From: Alistipes sp.
Lineage (GTDB): Bacteria > Bacteroidota > Bacteroidia > Bacteroidales > Rikenellaceae
Direction of reading: 5' to 3'
NCBI GenBank assembly: GCA_022782405.1
Contig: JALFNK010000008.1
Location: 149,554 to 213,553, forward strand
Length of the DNA stretch: 64,000 nt
Below the pieces are notes generated by a model, which saw only the letters and a list, made by a program, of their open reading frames with translations, ran no database searches and had not been told where the DNA came from. Position numbers and translations under genes: made by a program. The first letter of the stretch is position 1; each line of letters starts with the position of its first letter. Of this stretch, positions 1 to 8,694 are shown piece after piece.

Positions 1-492
1 GATTACGCCCTCAATCTCGAAAGGCTCTATGTCCTTGTCAGCGGCAATACGGCCTCGGCGAGCGAGGCGGTCATCAACAGTCTGAAGGGCATCGACCTGC
101 CGGTTACGCTCATCGGCTCGAAGACCAACGGCAAGAATGTCGGCATGAATGTCTTCAGCTGGAGCAATGTCGAGGGGTACGACTACGAATTCGCCCCGAT
201 CTCCTTCCAGGGCTACAATGCCCAGAAGCAGTCGGTGGACCCCAAAGGCATCACCCCCGACTACGAGGTCAGCGAAACGGCTTCGGGATGGTATGAGGAC
301 TTCGGGCCCGACGAGCCGCTTCTGCACAAGGCACTCGAGCTCATCGGCGCCGTCGGAGCCTCCGAAGCAACGACGACGCGCAGTGCGGCACAGCCCGGGG
401 TGCGGCTTGTCGGCAGCGTGCGTCAGGCCGTGGATCGTCCGACGGGCATGATCCGGACAGCCGATCCCGAGCACGATCCCGAGCAGATGTAA
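1..492 (+). CDS. S41-family C-terminal processing peptidase (3' part only)
   Basis: The frame is open from the first base, so the start lies outside the window; 163 codons remain before TAA. The segment GNTASASEAVINSLKG is the S41 (tail-specific protease/CPP) active-site region, with the nucleophilic Ser in the TASASE stretch. It is followed by the conserved GSKTNGKNVG turn, which fits the catalytic Lys region. The rest reads as the end of the protease fold (F-SWSNVEGYDYEFAPISFQGYNAQ) and a loose C-terminal tail rich in Arg, Thr and Pro. Bacteroidetes S41 proteins of this kind are usually periplasmic lipoproteins, but the N-terminus needed to show that is missing. A strong terminator follows about 40 bases after the stop, so this is the last gene of its unit. 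Confidence 0.85.
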   Translation, partial: DYALNLERLYVLVSGNTASASEAVINSLKGIDLPVTLIGSKTNGKNVGMNVFSWSNVEGYDYEFAPISFQGYNAQKQSVDPKGITPDYEVSETASGWYEDFGPDEPLLHKALELIGAVGASEATTTRSAAQPGVRLVGSVRQAVDRPTGMIRTADPEHDPEQM

Positions 493-530
493 ACAACCGG
501 CGTATCAAGCCGTTACGACGGTACGCAGAG

Positions 531-560
531 AACGGCCCCGGTATTCGGGGCCGTTTTTTA
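531..560 (+). terminator. Rho-independent terminator after the S41 peptidase gene
   Basis: The hairpin AACGGCCCC-GGTATTC-GGGGCCGTT runs straight into a T-tract, 38 bases after the stop codon at 492. It separates the protease gene from the tRNA promoter. Confidence 0.9.
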
Positions 561-591
561 TCCGACGGTCGAAACTTTAAGGGGCCGAAAA

Positions 592-623
592 TTTGGTGAA
601 TAAAAATTTATGCCCTATATTTG
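592..623 (+). promoter_or_regulatory. Bacteroidetes-type promoter for tRNA-Leu
   Basis: A -33 element TTTG (592-595) lies exactly 20 bases before TATATTTG (616-623), a full match to the TAnnTTTG -7 consensus. The tRNA begins 30 bases further on, which fits a short 5' leader. Confidence 0.8.
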
Positions 624-652
624 CACACCGAATCCCGGAAACGGGGCGATGA

Positions 653-741
653 GCCCAGGTGGTGAAATTGGTAGACACGCTACTTTGAGGGGGTAGTGAA
701 CAATTGCGTTCGTGCAAGTTCGAGTCTTGTCCTGGGCACCA
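653..741 (+). tRNA. tRNA-Leu (anticodon GAG)
   Basis: The acceptor stem GCCCAGG pairs with CCTGGGC. The D-arm has the class II pattern GGTGAAATTGGTAGACACG. The anticodon arm is CTACT-TTGAGGG-GGTAG with anticodon GAG. A long variable arm and a T-arm GTTCGAGTC follow, and CCA is encoded at 739-741. The long variable arm and the overall similarity to bacterial tRNA-Leu make the identity secure. Confidence 0.96.
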
Positions 742-772
742 AAAAAAGACGCTGACTTTCAGCGTCTTTTTT
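742..772. terminator. Terminator behind tRNA-Leu, probably bidirectional
   Basis: The stem AAAAAGACGCTGA / TCAGCGTCTTTTT has a short CTT loop. Its A-tract and T-tract give a U-tail on either strand. It can end the tRNA transcript and also the minus-strand outer-membrane gene whose stop lies 88 bases away. Confidence 0.88.
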
Positions 773-859
773 ATTTTATTCTTTCGAAATCCCCGATTAC
801 GACCGATCCCGGCCCGCCTCCCTGTGAGCTTCGTTTCTTCCGGCCGCCCGTGTCGGCTG

Positions 860-3631
860 TCAGTACTTCTTCACGCTTCCGTCCTTGATGCCGCTGTTCG
901 TTACGCCCGATTTCGAACTGTTGAACTTGTATGCGATATTGAAGGTGAAATACCGGCCGAATGAGCGTGTCCAGGTGTTCTGGATATAATCCGAGCCCAT
1001 GGACGTCTTGTAGCCCGAGTTGCGGTTCAGAATGTCATAGGCCGTGAAGCTGATGTCCCCACGCCGTTTGAGGATCTTGCAGCCTACGGACACATTGAGG
1101 ATCTGGTTGTTCTGGTCGTAGCTGTTGACGCCGAAGCGCTTATAGTAGGAGAGGCTGTATGACGTGTTGAAATAAAACCGCTTGAAGATGTTGGCAAGCT
1201 CCGTAGTGACCCAGACTCCCTGCATGAAATACTTGTCGTCCTGCCCGATGCTGTTCTTCGAGTAGATATACGAGGTGCGCGTGCCGACGGTACAGCGGAA
1301 CGAGCGCGAGACATTCGCGCGGAGGTCCAATGTCAGTTTGGGAGCGTAACTCCGGGTGCGGTTCAGCACGTCGCCCACAAACGAGGGCGTGTCGTCGTAG
1401 TTGAATGACGTTTGCACCGTAAGTCGCGAGCGGAGCTTGCGCAGCGGATGGACCCACCTGACATTGGCCTTCACCGCCCACATGCCGTCCACGTTCTCGT
1501 AGGTTGTCAGCGTGCTCTGTGCCGGGGCCGTGTAGTTCCACTCGGGAAGGGCCGTCTCGTTGGCAAAAAAGATGCGTCGGGCGGCAATCATGTCCTCGAC
1601 CATCCGGGCATCCAACACAATCGTCAGGTTTTCGTTCCTCTTACCGAACATGATGGAATACTGTCCGAGCAAAAAATGGGTATAACTCTGTTTGAGATGC
1701 CGGTTGCCCGCAACGAGCATATAAGGATTGGTGTCGTCGAGCCGGGGACGCAGTTGTTCGATGGACGGGAGCTGGACTGTCGGCATATAACTGATCAACA
1801 ATTTTTTGGTCATCTTCGATATCACGAAAGATGCCGAAGGGATAAATGCATTGAACCGTTTGTCGTAAACATCAGCCTCCGGAAAGCGCTCGTCCCGGTT
1901 GATGCCCGTAGTCGAAAAGACGGGTTTGACAGACAGTCTCGCATCGATTTTCGAAAGAAAAAGAGTCAATTCGAGACCTGCCTCATGGGTATTGTAGTTA
2001 TTGGTAAAATTGTAGGTGTTGGTCGTATCGATCGTCTCACGGCCGAGATCCGCCAGGTCAAGCGAGGTCTTTTTCTGACGGCTCTTCTCCCATGTATAGG
2101 TGTAAAAATAACGCAGGTTGTTGGCTTCCTCCCTGGAAAGACGGATAGTTCCGCTAAATTTCGCTACGATCTTGCGGCTCAGTCCGTATGAGGAGGAGCT
2201 GAGTTCCCGGCGCGTGGCCGTCGATGTCAGCGTATCCGTGCGAAACCCGGTTCCGTCGTTGTTGGATATGTCCGACCGCAGGGAGAGCGAATGATGGGGG
2301 ATCCCGTGAATATGCAATACATCCGAAATATCGTACTGGCTCAGCCTGTCGAGGCTTCGGGTCTGACCGCCGGCAGGGGTCCCGCCGTCTATTATGCTGG
2401 CATAGGACCGGTACGCCTCCGAACGGTCGTCCGAAAAGCGCATGTCATGTGTCAGCCAAAAGTATCTTGGCGACAAAAAATAGATATTTGCCGCATGGTA
2501 ACGGTTCGTCCGGGTGTTCCGCGAAGTATCGGCATAGATGCGCGAATCGTAATCGGGCGACGGGAGGTAGATCTGCTCCGTCGTATTCTCGGATCGCGTA
2601 TAATCGTCGCCGTAGGTATAGGAGGCCCGCAAAGTGGTCCGGTCGTATTTGGACCATTTACTCTCCCAGCTTCTTTCGAATTCCGTATTTACATAGGTCG
2701 TGCGGTCATAGGATGATTTCGGGCTACTGACGGCAATGATGTCCGAAATTTTATTCGACTTCCGGTTGATATTGTTGAAAAAGGCATTGGCCGACAGCAG
2801 CAGGCTCTCCGAGAAAAAGTTGGCCGTGGCACCGATCCCGTACCGGTCCCGGTTGTCCCGTCCCCCCGCATTCAGATCGGCTCCGTAGCTGGCCAGAAAA
2901 TGGCCCGTCGTGGCCTGGATCAGCTTGCTTTTTGTCTCGATATTGAAAACACGGCGCGTCTCGTCGCCCTTGCGCCGCTTGTGGCGCGGGTTATTGTCCA
3001 CATACTCGTCATAGACGCGGATCTTCACAACGTCGTTGGCCAGCAGGTTTTGCAGGGCCGCCATCGGGCTGCTTCCGAAAATGAGCCTGCCATCGACATA
3101 CGTCCGGGCGATATCTTTACCCATCACGCTGACCCCCGCCTCCGAGGTCGTTACACCCGGAAGCTGCTCGACAATACGGATCGTCTCGTCGCCCTCGAAG
3201 GTCTTTACCGCCGCGGCATGGTAAACCAGCGTATCGCCCTGAATGGTAAGCACCGGAATCTCACCCTTGACCGTTACCGAGCCGATCTCCTGCGACGCCT
3301 CCTGCAACATCACCTCCACCTGGACGGTCTGGTCCGGCTGGAGCTCGATATCCCGGGTAACCTCCTGATACGAGAGGTGCGAAAAGCGCAGCCGGACAGG
3401 ACCGGCAGCGACCTTCTTGAAGAAGAAGCTGCCGCTCACGGACGTGGTATAGAGCGTATCGCATGAGGTGAAGGCCTCGACAACAACGCCGTCGACACCA
3501 AACGCACGATAGTCCCGGGCCGAAGGATCAGAGGTCATCGTCTGACCGACAATAGTACCCGTTTTCGATTGGGCGTACAGAGTAGCGACACCTGCCAGGA
3601 TGCAGGGCAACAAGAGCAGATATCTAAGCAT
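860..3631 (-). CDS. TonB-dependent-receptor-like outer-membrane beta-barrel protein
   Basis: This is a 923-residue exported protein. Residues 1-20 form a signal peptide ending LYAQ-S. Next comes a carboxypeptidase-regulatory-like Ig fold (about 22-112; GTIVGQTM through VEVMLQEAS). A plug-like segment follows (about 118-210; GEIPVLTIQGDTLVYHAAAVK, then EQLPGVTTSEAGVSVMGK and YVDGRL). The last roughly 700 residues are alternating aromatic and polar beta-strands of a barrel. This order matches the Bacteroidetes outer-membrane beta-barrel family 3 (OMP_b-brl_3) rather than SusC, and no SusD partner is adjacent. The start at 3629-3631 gives the signal peptide directly. The substrate cannot be told. 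It is a single-gene unit with convergent terminator 742-772. Confidence 0.85.
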   Translation of the reverse strand: MLRYLLLLPCILAGVATLYAQSKTGTIVGQTMTSDPSARDYRAFGVDGVVVEAFTSCDTLYTTSVSGSFFFKKVAAGPVRLRFSHLSYQEVTRDIELQPDQTVQVEVMLQEASQEIGSVTVKGEIPVLTIQGDTLVYHAAAVKTFEGDETIRIVEQLPGVTTSEAGVSVMGKDIARTYVDGRLIFGSSPMAALQNLLANDVVKIRVYDEYVDNNPRHKRRKGDETRRVFNIETKSKLIQATTGHFLASYGADLNAGGRDNRDRYGIGATANFFSESLLLSANAFFNNINRKSNKISDIIAVSSPKSSYDRTTYVNTEFERSWESKWSKYDRTTLRASYTYGDDYTRSENTTEQIYLPSPDYDSRIYADTSRNTRTNRYHAANIYFLSPRYFWLTHDMRFSDDRSEAYRSYASIIDGGTPAGGQTRSLDRLSQYDISDVLHIHGIPHHSLSLRSDISNNDGTGFRTDTLTSTATRRELSSSSYGLSRKIVAKFSGTIRLSREEANNLRYFYTYTWEKSRQKKTSLDLADLGRETIDTTNTYNFTNNYNTHEAGLELTLFLSKIDARLSVKPVFSTTGINRDERFPEADVYDKRFNAFIPSASFVISKMTKKLLISYMPTVQLPSIEQLRPRLDDTNPYMLVAGNRHLKQSYTHFLLGQYSIMFGKRNENLTIVLDARMVEDMIAARRIFFANETALPEWNYTAPAQSTLTTYENVDGMWAVKANVRWVHPLRKLRSRLTVQTSFNYDDTPSFVGDVLNRTRSYAPKLTLDLRANVSRSFRCTVGTRTSYIYSKNSIGQDDKYFMQGVWVTTELANIFKRFYFNTSYSLSYYKRFGVNSYDQNNQILNVSVGCKILKRRGDISFTAYDILNRNSGYKTSMGSDYIQNTWTRSFGRYFTFNIAYKFNSSKSGVTNSGIKDGSVKKY

Positions 3632-4028
3632 GGGCCATACGGTTCGGGGCTCGAAAGCCGGTTATGCAATGAGGATTGCACGGGAAAGGAGCCGGACACC
3701 TGAAAGGCATTGCCGCATTCCATCGTGTTGCCTACAAAATTAACTTTTTTTCACAACAACACGCTCGTTTCGACTGTTTTTTTGCAAAAAGGACGCTTCG
3801 CGCGCGTTCCATCATGCAATCGGGGACCATTTCCGCATTTTACAACCTTCGCACAACCCCGGGGCACCAAAAATTTCGCAACCTGACGCAGGCCATTTGC
3901 GGGAACCGCCATGCAGTTGGCGACCGCAGCTTAACCGGTACCGCCGCTTACAGCAAGGCCGGAGGATCCGAATTGCCGGATGCCAATATCGAGGCATGGG
4001 CCAGATACGAGATAGATCCGGCCGCAAG
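3632..4028. other. Gene-free gap between two minus-strand genes
   Basis: The 397 bases hold the upstream region of the barrel-protein gene and the 3' flank of malQ. I see no convincing ORF, no RNA gene and no clear terminator for malQ. The right half (about 3880-4028) is GC-rich with gene-like base composition but no supported reading frame. It may be a decayed remnant, but nothing identifies it. Confidence 0.5.
3735..3742 (-). promoter_or_regulatory. Possible -7 element for the outer-membrane barrel gene
   Basis: On the minus strand this reads TAATTTTG, matching TAnnTTTG, about 100 bases before the start codon. No TTG sits at the right distance for the -33 element; the nearest are 11-14 bases away. 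Support is therefore partial. Confidence 0.4.
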
Positions 4029-6635
4029 TCAGCGACGGCGGCTCATGGCGATCATGTCGTGCAACATCGTATTGAACTCCTCGGCGGCGAGCAGCTCCTC
4101 GAGGGTCAGGTGCATGCGGTAACGCCAGTAGTGGCGCGGGACGGCCGGGATGTTGATCCGCTCGCGGTCGGGCTTCTCCAGGCGCAGCGTCCCGTCCATC
4201 GACAGCCAGTCCTGCAGCGGCAGGACGGCCAGCATCGCGGGCGAGGCGAGGTGCATCTCGACGATGCGCCGGCAGACCCACGGCTCGCAGAACCAGGGCG
4301 GATTCCCCTCGCCGTGCAGCACCTCGCGGTAGAAACGCGCCGTGAGCGCCCGGTCCTCCTCCCACCACGCCCGCAGGGGATTCATGTCGTGCGTCGAGGT
4401 GGTGCAGACCGACAGATAGGGATAACGGGCCGGATCGGCGAAGGTTTCGCCGGGCTCCTTGGGCATACGCTGAACTTCGAGCGAGAGGATCTGCAGCATC
4501 CGCATCGTCTCGGGGACACAGTCGGGGATCATGCCGAGGTCCTCGCCGCAGGGGAGCATGTCGGAGGCGGTCAGCAGCATCGGAAGCTTGCGCAGCCCCG
4601 ACTCGCGCCAGAACCGGTCGTGGCGGCGGTAGAAGAAGTCGTCGTGCAGGCGGTCGAAGGCCTCGCGCTGCCAGGGCGCCAGCAACTGGTAGGAGCAGGT
4701 CGTCCGGGCGTCGATACGCGGGTGGTAGAATCCCTTGCGGCGGGGGTCCTCAACGAAAAGCACATCGTCGAGCAGCGCAAGCAACCCCTCCCGCAGGCGC
4801 GTCGTGGACTCGTCCGCACCGGAGAAGCGCTGCAGGACACGGCGCTGCGTGGCGCAGGCCGGGATCAGACGTCCCTGTCGGATGCAGAGGCTGCGCACTT
4901 CGCCGGCGCGATCGCCGAACAGACGTTCGAGCACCCAGTCCTCGGTCGGCGGAGTCGTATGGCGTCCGTCCGAAAGGTCGAAGCCCCGTTCGCGCAGCTC
5001 CTCCGCCGAGTAGGGCAGCGCCGGGTTGAAGTGCCCCAGCAGCCCGTGCACGGACTCCGCGGGAATCTCCCAGATGCGGAAAAAGCCGAGGATATGGTCG
5101 ATCCGGTAGGCGTCGAAATATTCGGACATCTTCCGCAGCCGGGAGCGCCACCAGGCATACCCGTCGCGGGCCATGCGCTCCCAGTCGTACGTCGGGAAGC
5201 CCCAGTTCTGCCCCGCGGCCGAGAAGGCATCGGGCGGCGCCCCGGCCTGGGCATCGAGGTGGAAGAGACGGGGCGACTGCCAGGCGTCGGCGCTCGTACG
5301 GCTGACGCCGATCGGCAGGTCGCCCTTGAGAATCACCCCGCGGGCATGGGCATAACGCACGACCTCCGAGAGCTGGAGGTGCAGGTGGTACTGCACATAG
5401 CAGTGGAAGGCCACCTCGCGGCGGTTGCGCAGGCAATAGGCCGCAATCCGCTTCTCATCGTAACGCGCATAGTCGCCCCATTGCGAGAACTCCGCCGTGC
5501 CGTACTCGTCGCGCAGGGTGCAATAGGCCGCATAGGGAATCAGCCACGACCGGTTGGCCTCCACGAACGCACGGTAGTCGCTGCGCGAAGCCGTACGGCG
5601 GCCCTGCCGCGCGAAAGCCTCGCGCAGCAGGCGCTGCTTGGTGCGGTTGACCCGTTCGTAGTCCACCTCCGCAAGGGCGTTCAGTTCGTCGCGCAGGCGG
5701 CAGTACTCCTCATCCTCGGGGACGCCGGCCGCCGTGAGGCGCAGGAACTGCGGATGCAGGGCGAAGGAGGAGTTGGCATTGTAGGGATAGGAATCCTCCC
5801 AGGTCCCGCTCATCGTGGTGTCGTGCACCGGCAGGAGCTGGATCACCCGCTGCCGCGTAGCCGCGGCCCAGTCGATGAGCAGCTTCAGATCGGGGAACTC
5901 CCCGACGCCGAAGCTCTCCCGCGAACGGAGCGAGAAGACCGGAATCGCCGTACCGGCCCCCCGCCAGCGGCGCTCCGGAAAACGGGGCAGCAGCGAGGCC
6001 TCGACAAACTGCTCGCCAACGGCTGCGGAACGGTTCCAGGTACGGTTGGCACCCTCTTCCCAAAGAATGGGTTCGAGCGTCTTCCGATCGGCAATCAGGA
6101 ACTTGTACTCGCTGCCCCGGGGCAGGTGCACCGCCAGGCTCCACTCCGGGAAGCGGCTGTCATCCAGCGGGAGGATCCGCTGCCAGGCATCGAGGCTGTC
6201 GGAGGCTATGGCCAGCACCTCGTCGCTCCACAACGACGGCACGACGAGCCGGAGCAGCACGGCCTCTCCGGCTGTAGAGGTGCGTTTCGCCGCAGCTGCA
6301 CCGCCCGACCGGGAGAAAAAGCCGCGGGTAAAGGCCGCGGAGTGGAACGGGGCATCGGCGGGAATGTCGATCCAGCGGTCGCGGATCCGCAGCACCGGGA
6401 AGCGGCTCCGTGCGGAGAGCGGAAGCACATGCCGCCCCCATTCCCGGCGGATACATGCACCGTCGCATTCGACGGCATACCGGTATTCGAGCGCATCGGC
6501 TCCGCCCCGATGCACGAATGCTCCCCGCCAAAGGCCGTTGTCGACATACTCCAGAAGGATTTTCCGCTTGCCGAGCAGCAGGACGAGGCGCTCGCCCCAA
6601 CGGGTGCGGTATTCGATTTCGAAGATAAGTTTCAT
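4029..6635 (-). CDS. malQ: 4-alpha-glucanotransferase with tandem N-terminal CBM20 domains (GH77)
   Basis: This 868-residue enzyme transfers alpha-1,4-glucan segments between maltooligosaccharides, in glycogen or starch metabolism in the cytoplasm (no signal peptide). Residues about 1-95 and 125-215 look like two CBM20 starch-binding modules (FEIEYRTRWGERLVLLLG; VLLRLVVPSLWSDEVL). The GH77 catalytic domain starts near 225 with GTAIPVFSLRS. Its catalytic residues are visible: the nucleophile Asp513 in YRIDHILGFFR, the acid/base Glu698 in CGEDLGMIP, and the substrate-binding segments LKGDLPIGVSRTSAD and CTTSTHDMNPLR. Carrying two CBM20s makes it resemble plant DPE2-type enzymes, as is usual in Bacteroidetes. 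It stands alone, divergent from the large carbohydrate operon, with its own -7 box. Confidence 0.95.
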   Translation of the reverse strand: MKLIFEIEYRTRWGERLVLLLGKRKILLEYVDNGLWRGAFVHRGGADALEYRYAVECDGACIRREWGRHVLPLSARSRFPVLRIRDRWIDIPADAPFHSAAFTRGFFSRSGGAAAAKRTSTAGEAVLLRLVVPSLWSDEVLAIASDSLDAWQRILPLDDSRFPEWSLAVHLPRGSEYKFLIADRKTLEPILWEEGANRTWNRSAAVGEQFVEASLLPRFPERRWRGAGTAIPVFSLRSRESFGVGEFPDLKLLIDWAAATRQRVIQLLPVHDTTMSGTWEDSYPYNANSSFALHPQFLRLTAAGVPEDEEYCRLRDELNALAEVDYERVNRTKQRLLREAFARQGRRTASRSDYRAFVEANRSWLIPYAAYCTLRDEYGTAEFSQWGDYARYDEKRIAAYCLRNRREVAFHCYVQYHLHLQLSEVVRYAHARGVILKGDLPIGVSRTSADAWQSPRLFHLDAQAGAPPDAFSAAGQNWGFPTYDWERMARDGYAWWRSRLRKMSEYFDAYRIDHILGFFRIWEIPAESVHGLLGHFNPALPYSAEELRERGFDLSDGRHTTPPTEDWVLERLFGDRAGEVRSLCIRQGRLIPACATQRRVLQRFSGADESTTRLREGLLALLDDVLFVEDPRRKGFYHPRIDARTTCSYQLLAPWQREAFDRLHDDFFYRRHDRFWRESGLRKLPMLLTASDMLPCGEDLGMIPDCVPETMRMLQILSLEVQRMPKEPGETFADPARYPYLSVCTTSTHDMNPLRAWWEEDRALTARFYREVLHGEGNPPWFCEPWVCRRIVEMHLASPAMLAVLPLQDWLSMDGTLRLEKPDRERINIPAVPRHYWRYRMHLTLEELLAAEEFNTMLHDMIAMSRRR

Positions 6636-6658
6636 AAGTCAGCAGGATTCCGTTTCTA

Positions 6659-6666
6659 CAAAATTA
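6659..6666 (-). promoter_or_regulatory. Possible -7 element for malQ
   Basis: The minus strand reads TAATTTTG, 23 bases before the malQ start codon, which fits a short leader. A -33 TTG at 19-20 bases is not present. Confidence 0.45.
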
Positions 6667-7011
6667 AGAAACATGACGGCAATCCGAACGCTCCGGAGCG
6701 ATTTTTTGTCTCCGACCGCATCGGAAACCGGCTTCCGCCTCCGGGGAATGCAGACTCTGCCGGGAGAATCCGGGAAAAAGATCGGAAAATTGTTCCGGTT
6801 ACGAAAAAAAACGGCACTTACATGCCGACGGTCGATTTTACGCAAAATACCCTCCATCCGAAGGCACGACATTACGAACAGGTTTTTTTTGAAACACCGG
6901 AAATCCGAAATCGAAACCCGCTTCGTATTTTTTCGAAATCCCGATCGCCCATTCACGCGTTTTCCCCGCTCTGTCCGGCATCAATAAGTAAAAATTTACC
7001 ACACATAATGC
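6667..7011. other. Gene-free upstream region between malQ and the large operon
   Basis: About 345 bases upstream of the operon promoter. It contains T- and A-rich runs and the short palindrome CGCTCCGGAGCG followed by TTTTTT. No frame with gene-like features was found. It could hold regulator sites, but I cannot name one. Confidence 0.4.
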
Positions 7012-7041
7012 TTGTCATAAAAATATTATTTTCTATCTTTG
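7012..7041 (+). promoter_or_regulatory. Promoter of the eight-gene carbohydrate operon
   Basis: The -33 TTG (7012-7014) is followed after 19 bases by TATCTTTG (7034-7041), a full match to the Bacteroidetes -7 consensus. It lies in an AT-rich stretch. The predicted transcript starts near 7048, leaving an unusually long leader of about 280 bases before the first enzyme gene. Confidence 0.8.
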
Positions 7042-7115
7042 CAGAAAAGAGACAATATTTTTATACAAATTACCGACCTATCAAAACTACCTAACCTCAT
7101 TTAACCCTTCAACCC

Positions 7116-7181
7116 ATGAACCCGAACTACACACCCGCCCTTCTCCCCGAATCATTCGAACCGATACCGCCCATGCGGTAA
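7116..7181 (+). CDS. Possible 21-residue leader peptide ORF in the operon leader
   Basis: ATG at 7116 opens a 21-codon frame ending TAA (MNPNYTPALLPESFEPIPPMR). The bases before it (TACCTAACC at 7088-7096, then AACCC-ATGAA) resemble those before susC (TACCTAACC at 8672-8680, then AACCT-ATGAA), at 28 and 23 bases from the ATG. That shared start context is the only positive evidence for translation. The peptide is rich in Pro and matches no family I know. It may be a regulatory leader, a decayed gene start or chance. Confidence 0.3.
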   Translation: MNPNYTPALLPESFEPIPPMR

Positions 7182-7329
7182 TCCCTGACTTCCGACGACA
7201 CCGGATCCATTCCGACTCCTCGTGCGCCATTCGGCCCGCACGGGTTGCATGGCACTATACGGAGATCGCCGGCACCCTTCTCGCGGCCGTACTTTCGAGG
7301 CACCCACCGATACGAATCAACCCCGTCAT

Positions 7330-8643
7330 ATGAAAAAATTCCTGTTCTTTTGTCTCGCCGCCCTGGCGACCGTCGCCTGCTCGCACAAAGAGGGGCAACC
7401 GACCAAACCGCTCTACATGTGGTTCGACTGCGAAGCCAATTACGCCCGGCTGAGCAACCCCGACTCGATCCGCTACTATGCGGAGAAACTCCGCGAGATG
7501 GGTTTCACCGACATGGTCGTCGATGTGAAATCCATCATGGGCGAAACGCTCTACAAGAGCGACATCGCCCCCTATATGGGCGAATGGAAGGGCACGACCC
7601 GACCCGAAGAGTATGACATGCTCGCCCACTTCATCCGCATCGGGCATGAGCTGGGCCTGCGCGTGCACGGCTCGCTCAACGTCTTCGCCGGAGGCCACAA
7701 CTTCTTCGACCGCGGCATCATCTACGGCGAACACGCCGACTGGCAGTCGCAGGTCTACACCGAGGGGAAGATCGTCCCCATCAGCTCGATCAAGAGCAAC
7801 TACAACGGCATGCTCAACCCCGCGAATCCCGAGGTGCAGGAGTATGAGCTGGCCATCCTGCGCGAATTTGCCGAAAAGTATCCCGATGTGGACGGCATCA
7901 TCTTCGACCGCGTGCGCTTCGACGACATCACCTCCGACTTCAGCCCCCTCTCGCAGGAGCTCTTCGAGGCCTATGCGGGTGAGAAGGTGGCCAACTTCCC
8001 CGAAGATATCCTCCGCTGGGAGCAGGATGCCGAAGGGAAGTGGAGCTGGTCCGAGGGCCCGCTCTTCCGACGCTGGATCGAGTGGCGTGCCTCGGTGATC
8101 AAGAATTTCGTCGTCGAAGCCCACAGACAGCTCAAGGAGATCAACCCCGACCTGCTCGTCGGCGACTATACCGGCGCCTGGTATCCCACCTACTATTATG
8201 TGGGCGTGAACTGGGCCAGCGAGCGGTTCGACCCGGCGCAGTATTTCGACTGGGCGACTCCCGAATACCGCAAGACGGGCTATGCCGACCTGCTCGACAT
8301 CTACATGACCGGCCTCTACTACACGCTCGTTACGAAGGCCGAGGTAGATGCCGCAAACGGCGTGGTCGGACAGCGTACCGAAGCCGGCATGACCGACGAC
8401 CAGAGCTACTGGTACTGCATCGAGGGCGGCGCCGAGTGGGCCCGCCGGATCACCGCCGGCGTGGTGCCCGTAACCGGATCGCTCTATGTCGATCAGTACG
8501 GCGACGACGCCGAACGCTTCACGCGTGCCGTGGCCGAGGCACTGCGCGGCACCGACGGCCTGATGATCTTCGACATCGTGCACATCATCGACCGCGACTG
8601 GTGGTCGGTACTTGCCGATGGAATCGCCGAAGGCAGCAAATAA
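7330..8643 (+). CDS. GHL10/DigH-like TIM-barrel glycoside hydrolase, lipoprotein (paralogue A)
   Basis: This 437-residue protein has a lipoprotein signal (LATVAC, Cys17), so it is exported and membrane-anchored. From residue 28 the sequence fits a beta/alpha barrel of the glycosyl-hydrolase-like family 10 (GHL10) group, which includes the denuded-peptidoglycan hydrolase DigH (YddW). Acidic residues sit at strand ends: YMWFDCEAN, GFTDMVVDVK, the core DGIIFDRVRFDDITSDFS (Asp193, Asp198), and GDYTGAWYPTYYYVGVNWAS. All these blocks recur in paralogues B and C of the same operon. I started at ATG 7330, which yields the lipobox; the frame runs open further upstream without a signal. It is the first enzyme gene, 51 bases before susC. 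The true substrate is unknown. Confidence 0.8.
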   Translation: MKKFLFFCLAALATVACSHKEGQPTKPLYMWFDCEANYARLSNPDSIRYYAEKLREMGFTDMVVDVKSIMGETLYKSDIAPYMGEWKGTTRPEEYDMLAHFIRIGHELGLRVHGSLNVFAGGHNFFDRGIIYGEHADWQSQVYTEGKIVPISSIKSNYNGMLNPANPEVQEYELAILREFAEKYPDVDGIIFDRVRFDDITSDFSPLSQELFEAYAGEKVANFPEDILRWEQDAEGKWSWSEGPLFRRWIEWRASVIKNFVVEAHRQLKEINPDLLVGDYTGAWYPTYYYVGVNWASERFDPAQYFDWATPEYRKTGYADLLDIYMTGLYYTLVTKAEVDAANGVVGQRTEAGMTDDQSYWYCIEGGAEWARRITAGVVPVTGSLYVDQYGDDAERFTRAVAEALRGTDGLMIFDIVHIIDRDWWSVLADGIAEGSK

Positions 8644-8694
8644 AAGCCAACCCATCATAAACATATTCGAATACCTAACCTTAAACGCAAACCT

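Noticed and set aside
6685..6710. CGCTCCGGAGCG plus T-run as a terminator
   Set aside because: The stem would be four pairs with a four-base loop, and no plus-strand gene ends nearby.
3897..7094. Plus-strand frame of over 1000 codons opposite malQ
   Set aside because: Antisense shadow. GH77 active-site residues are all on the minus strand.
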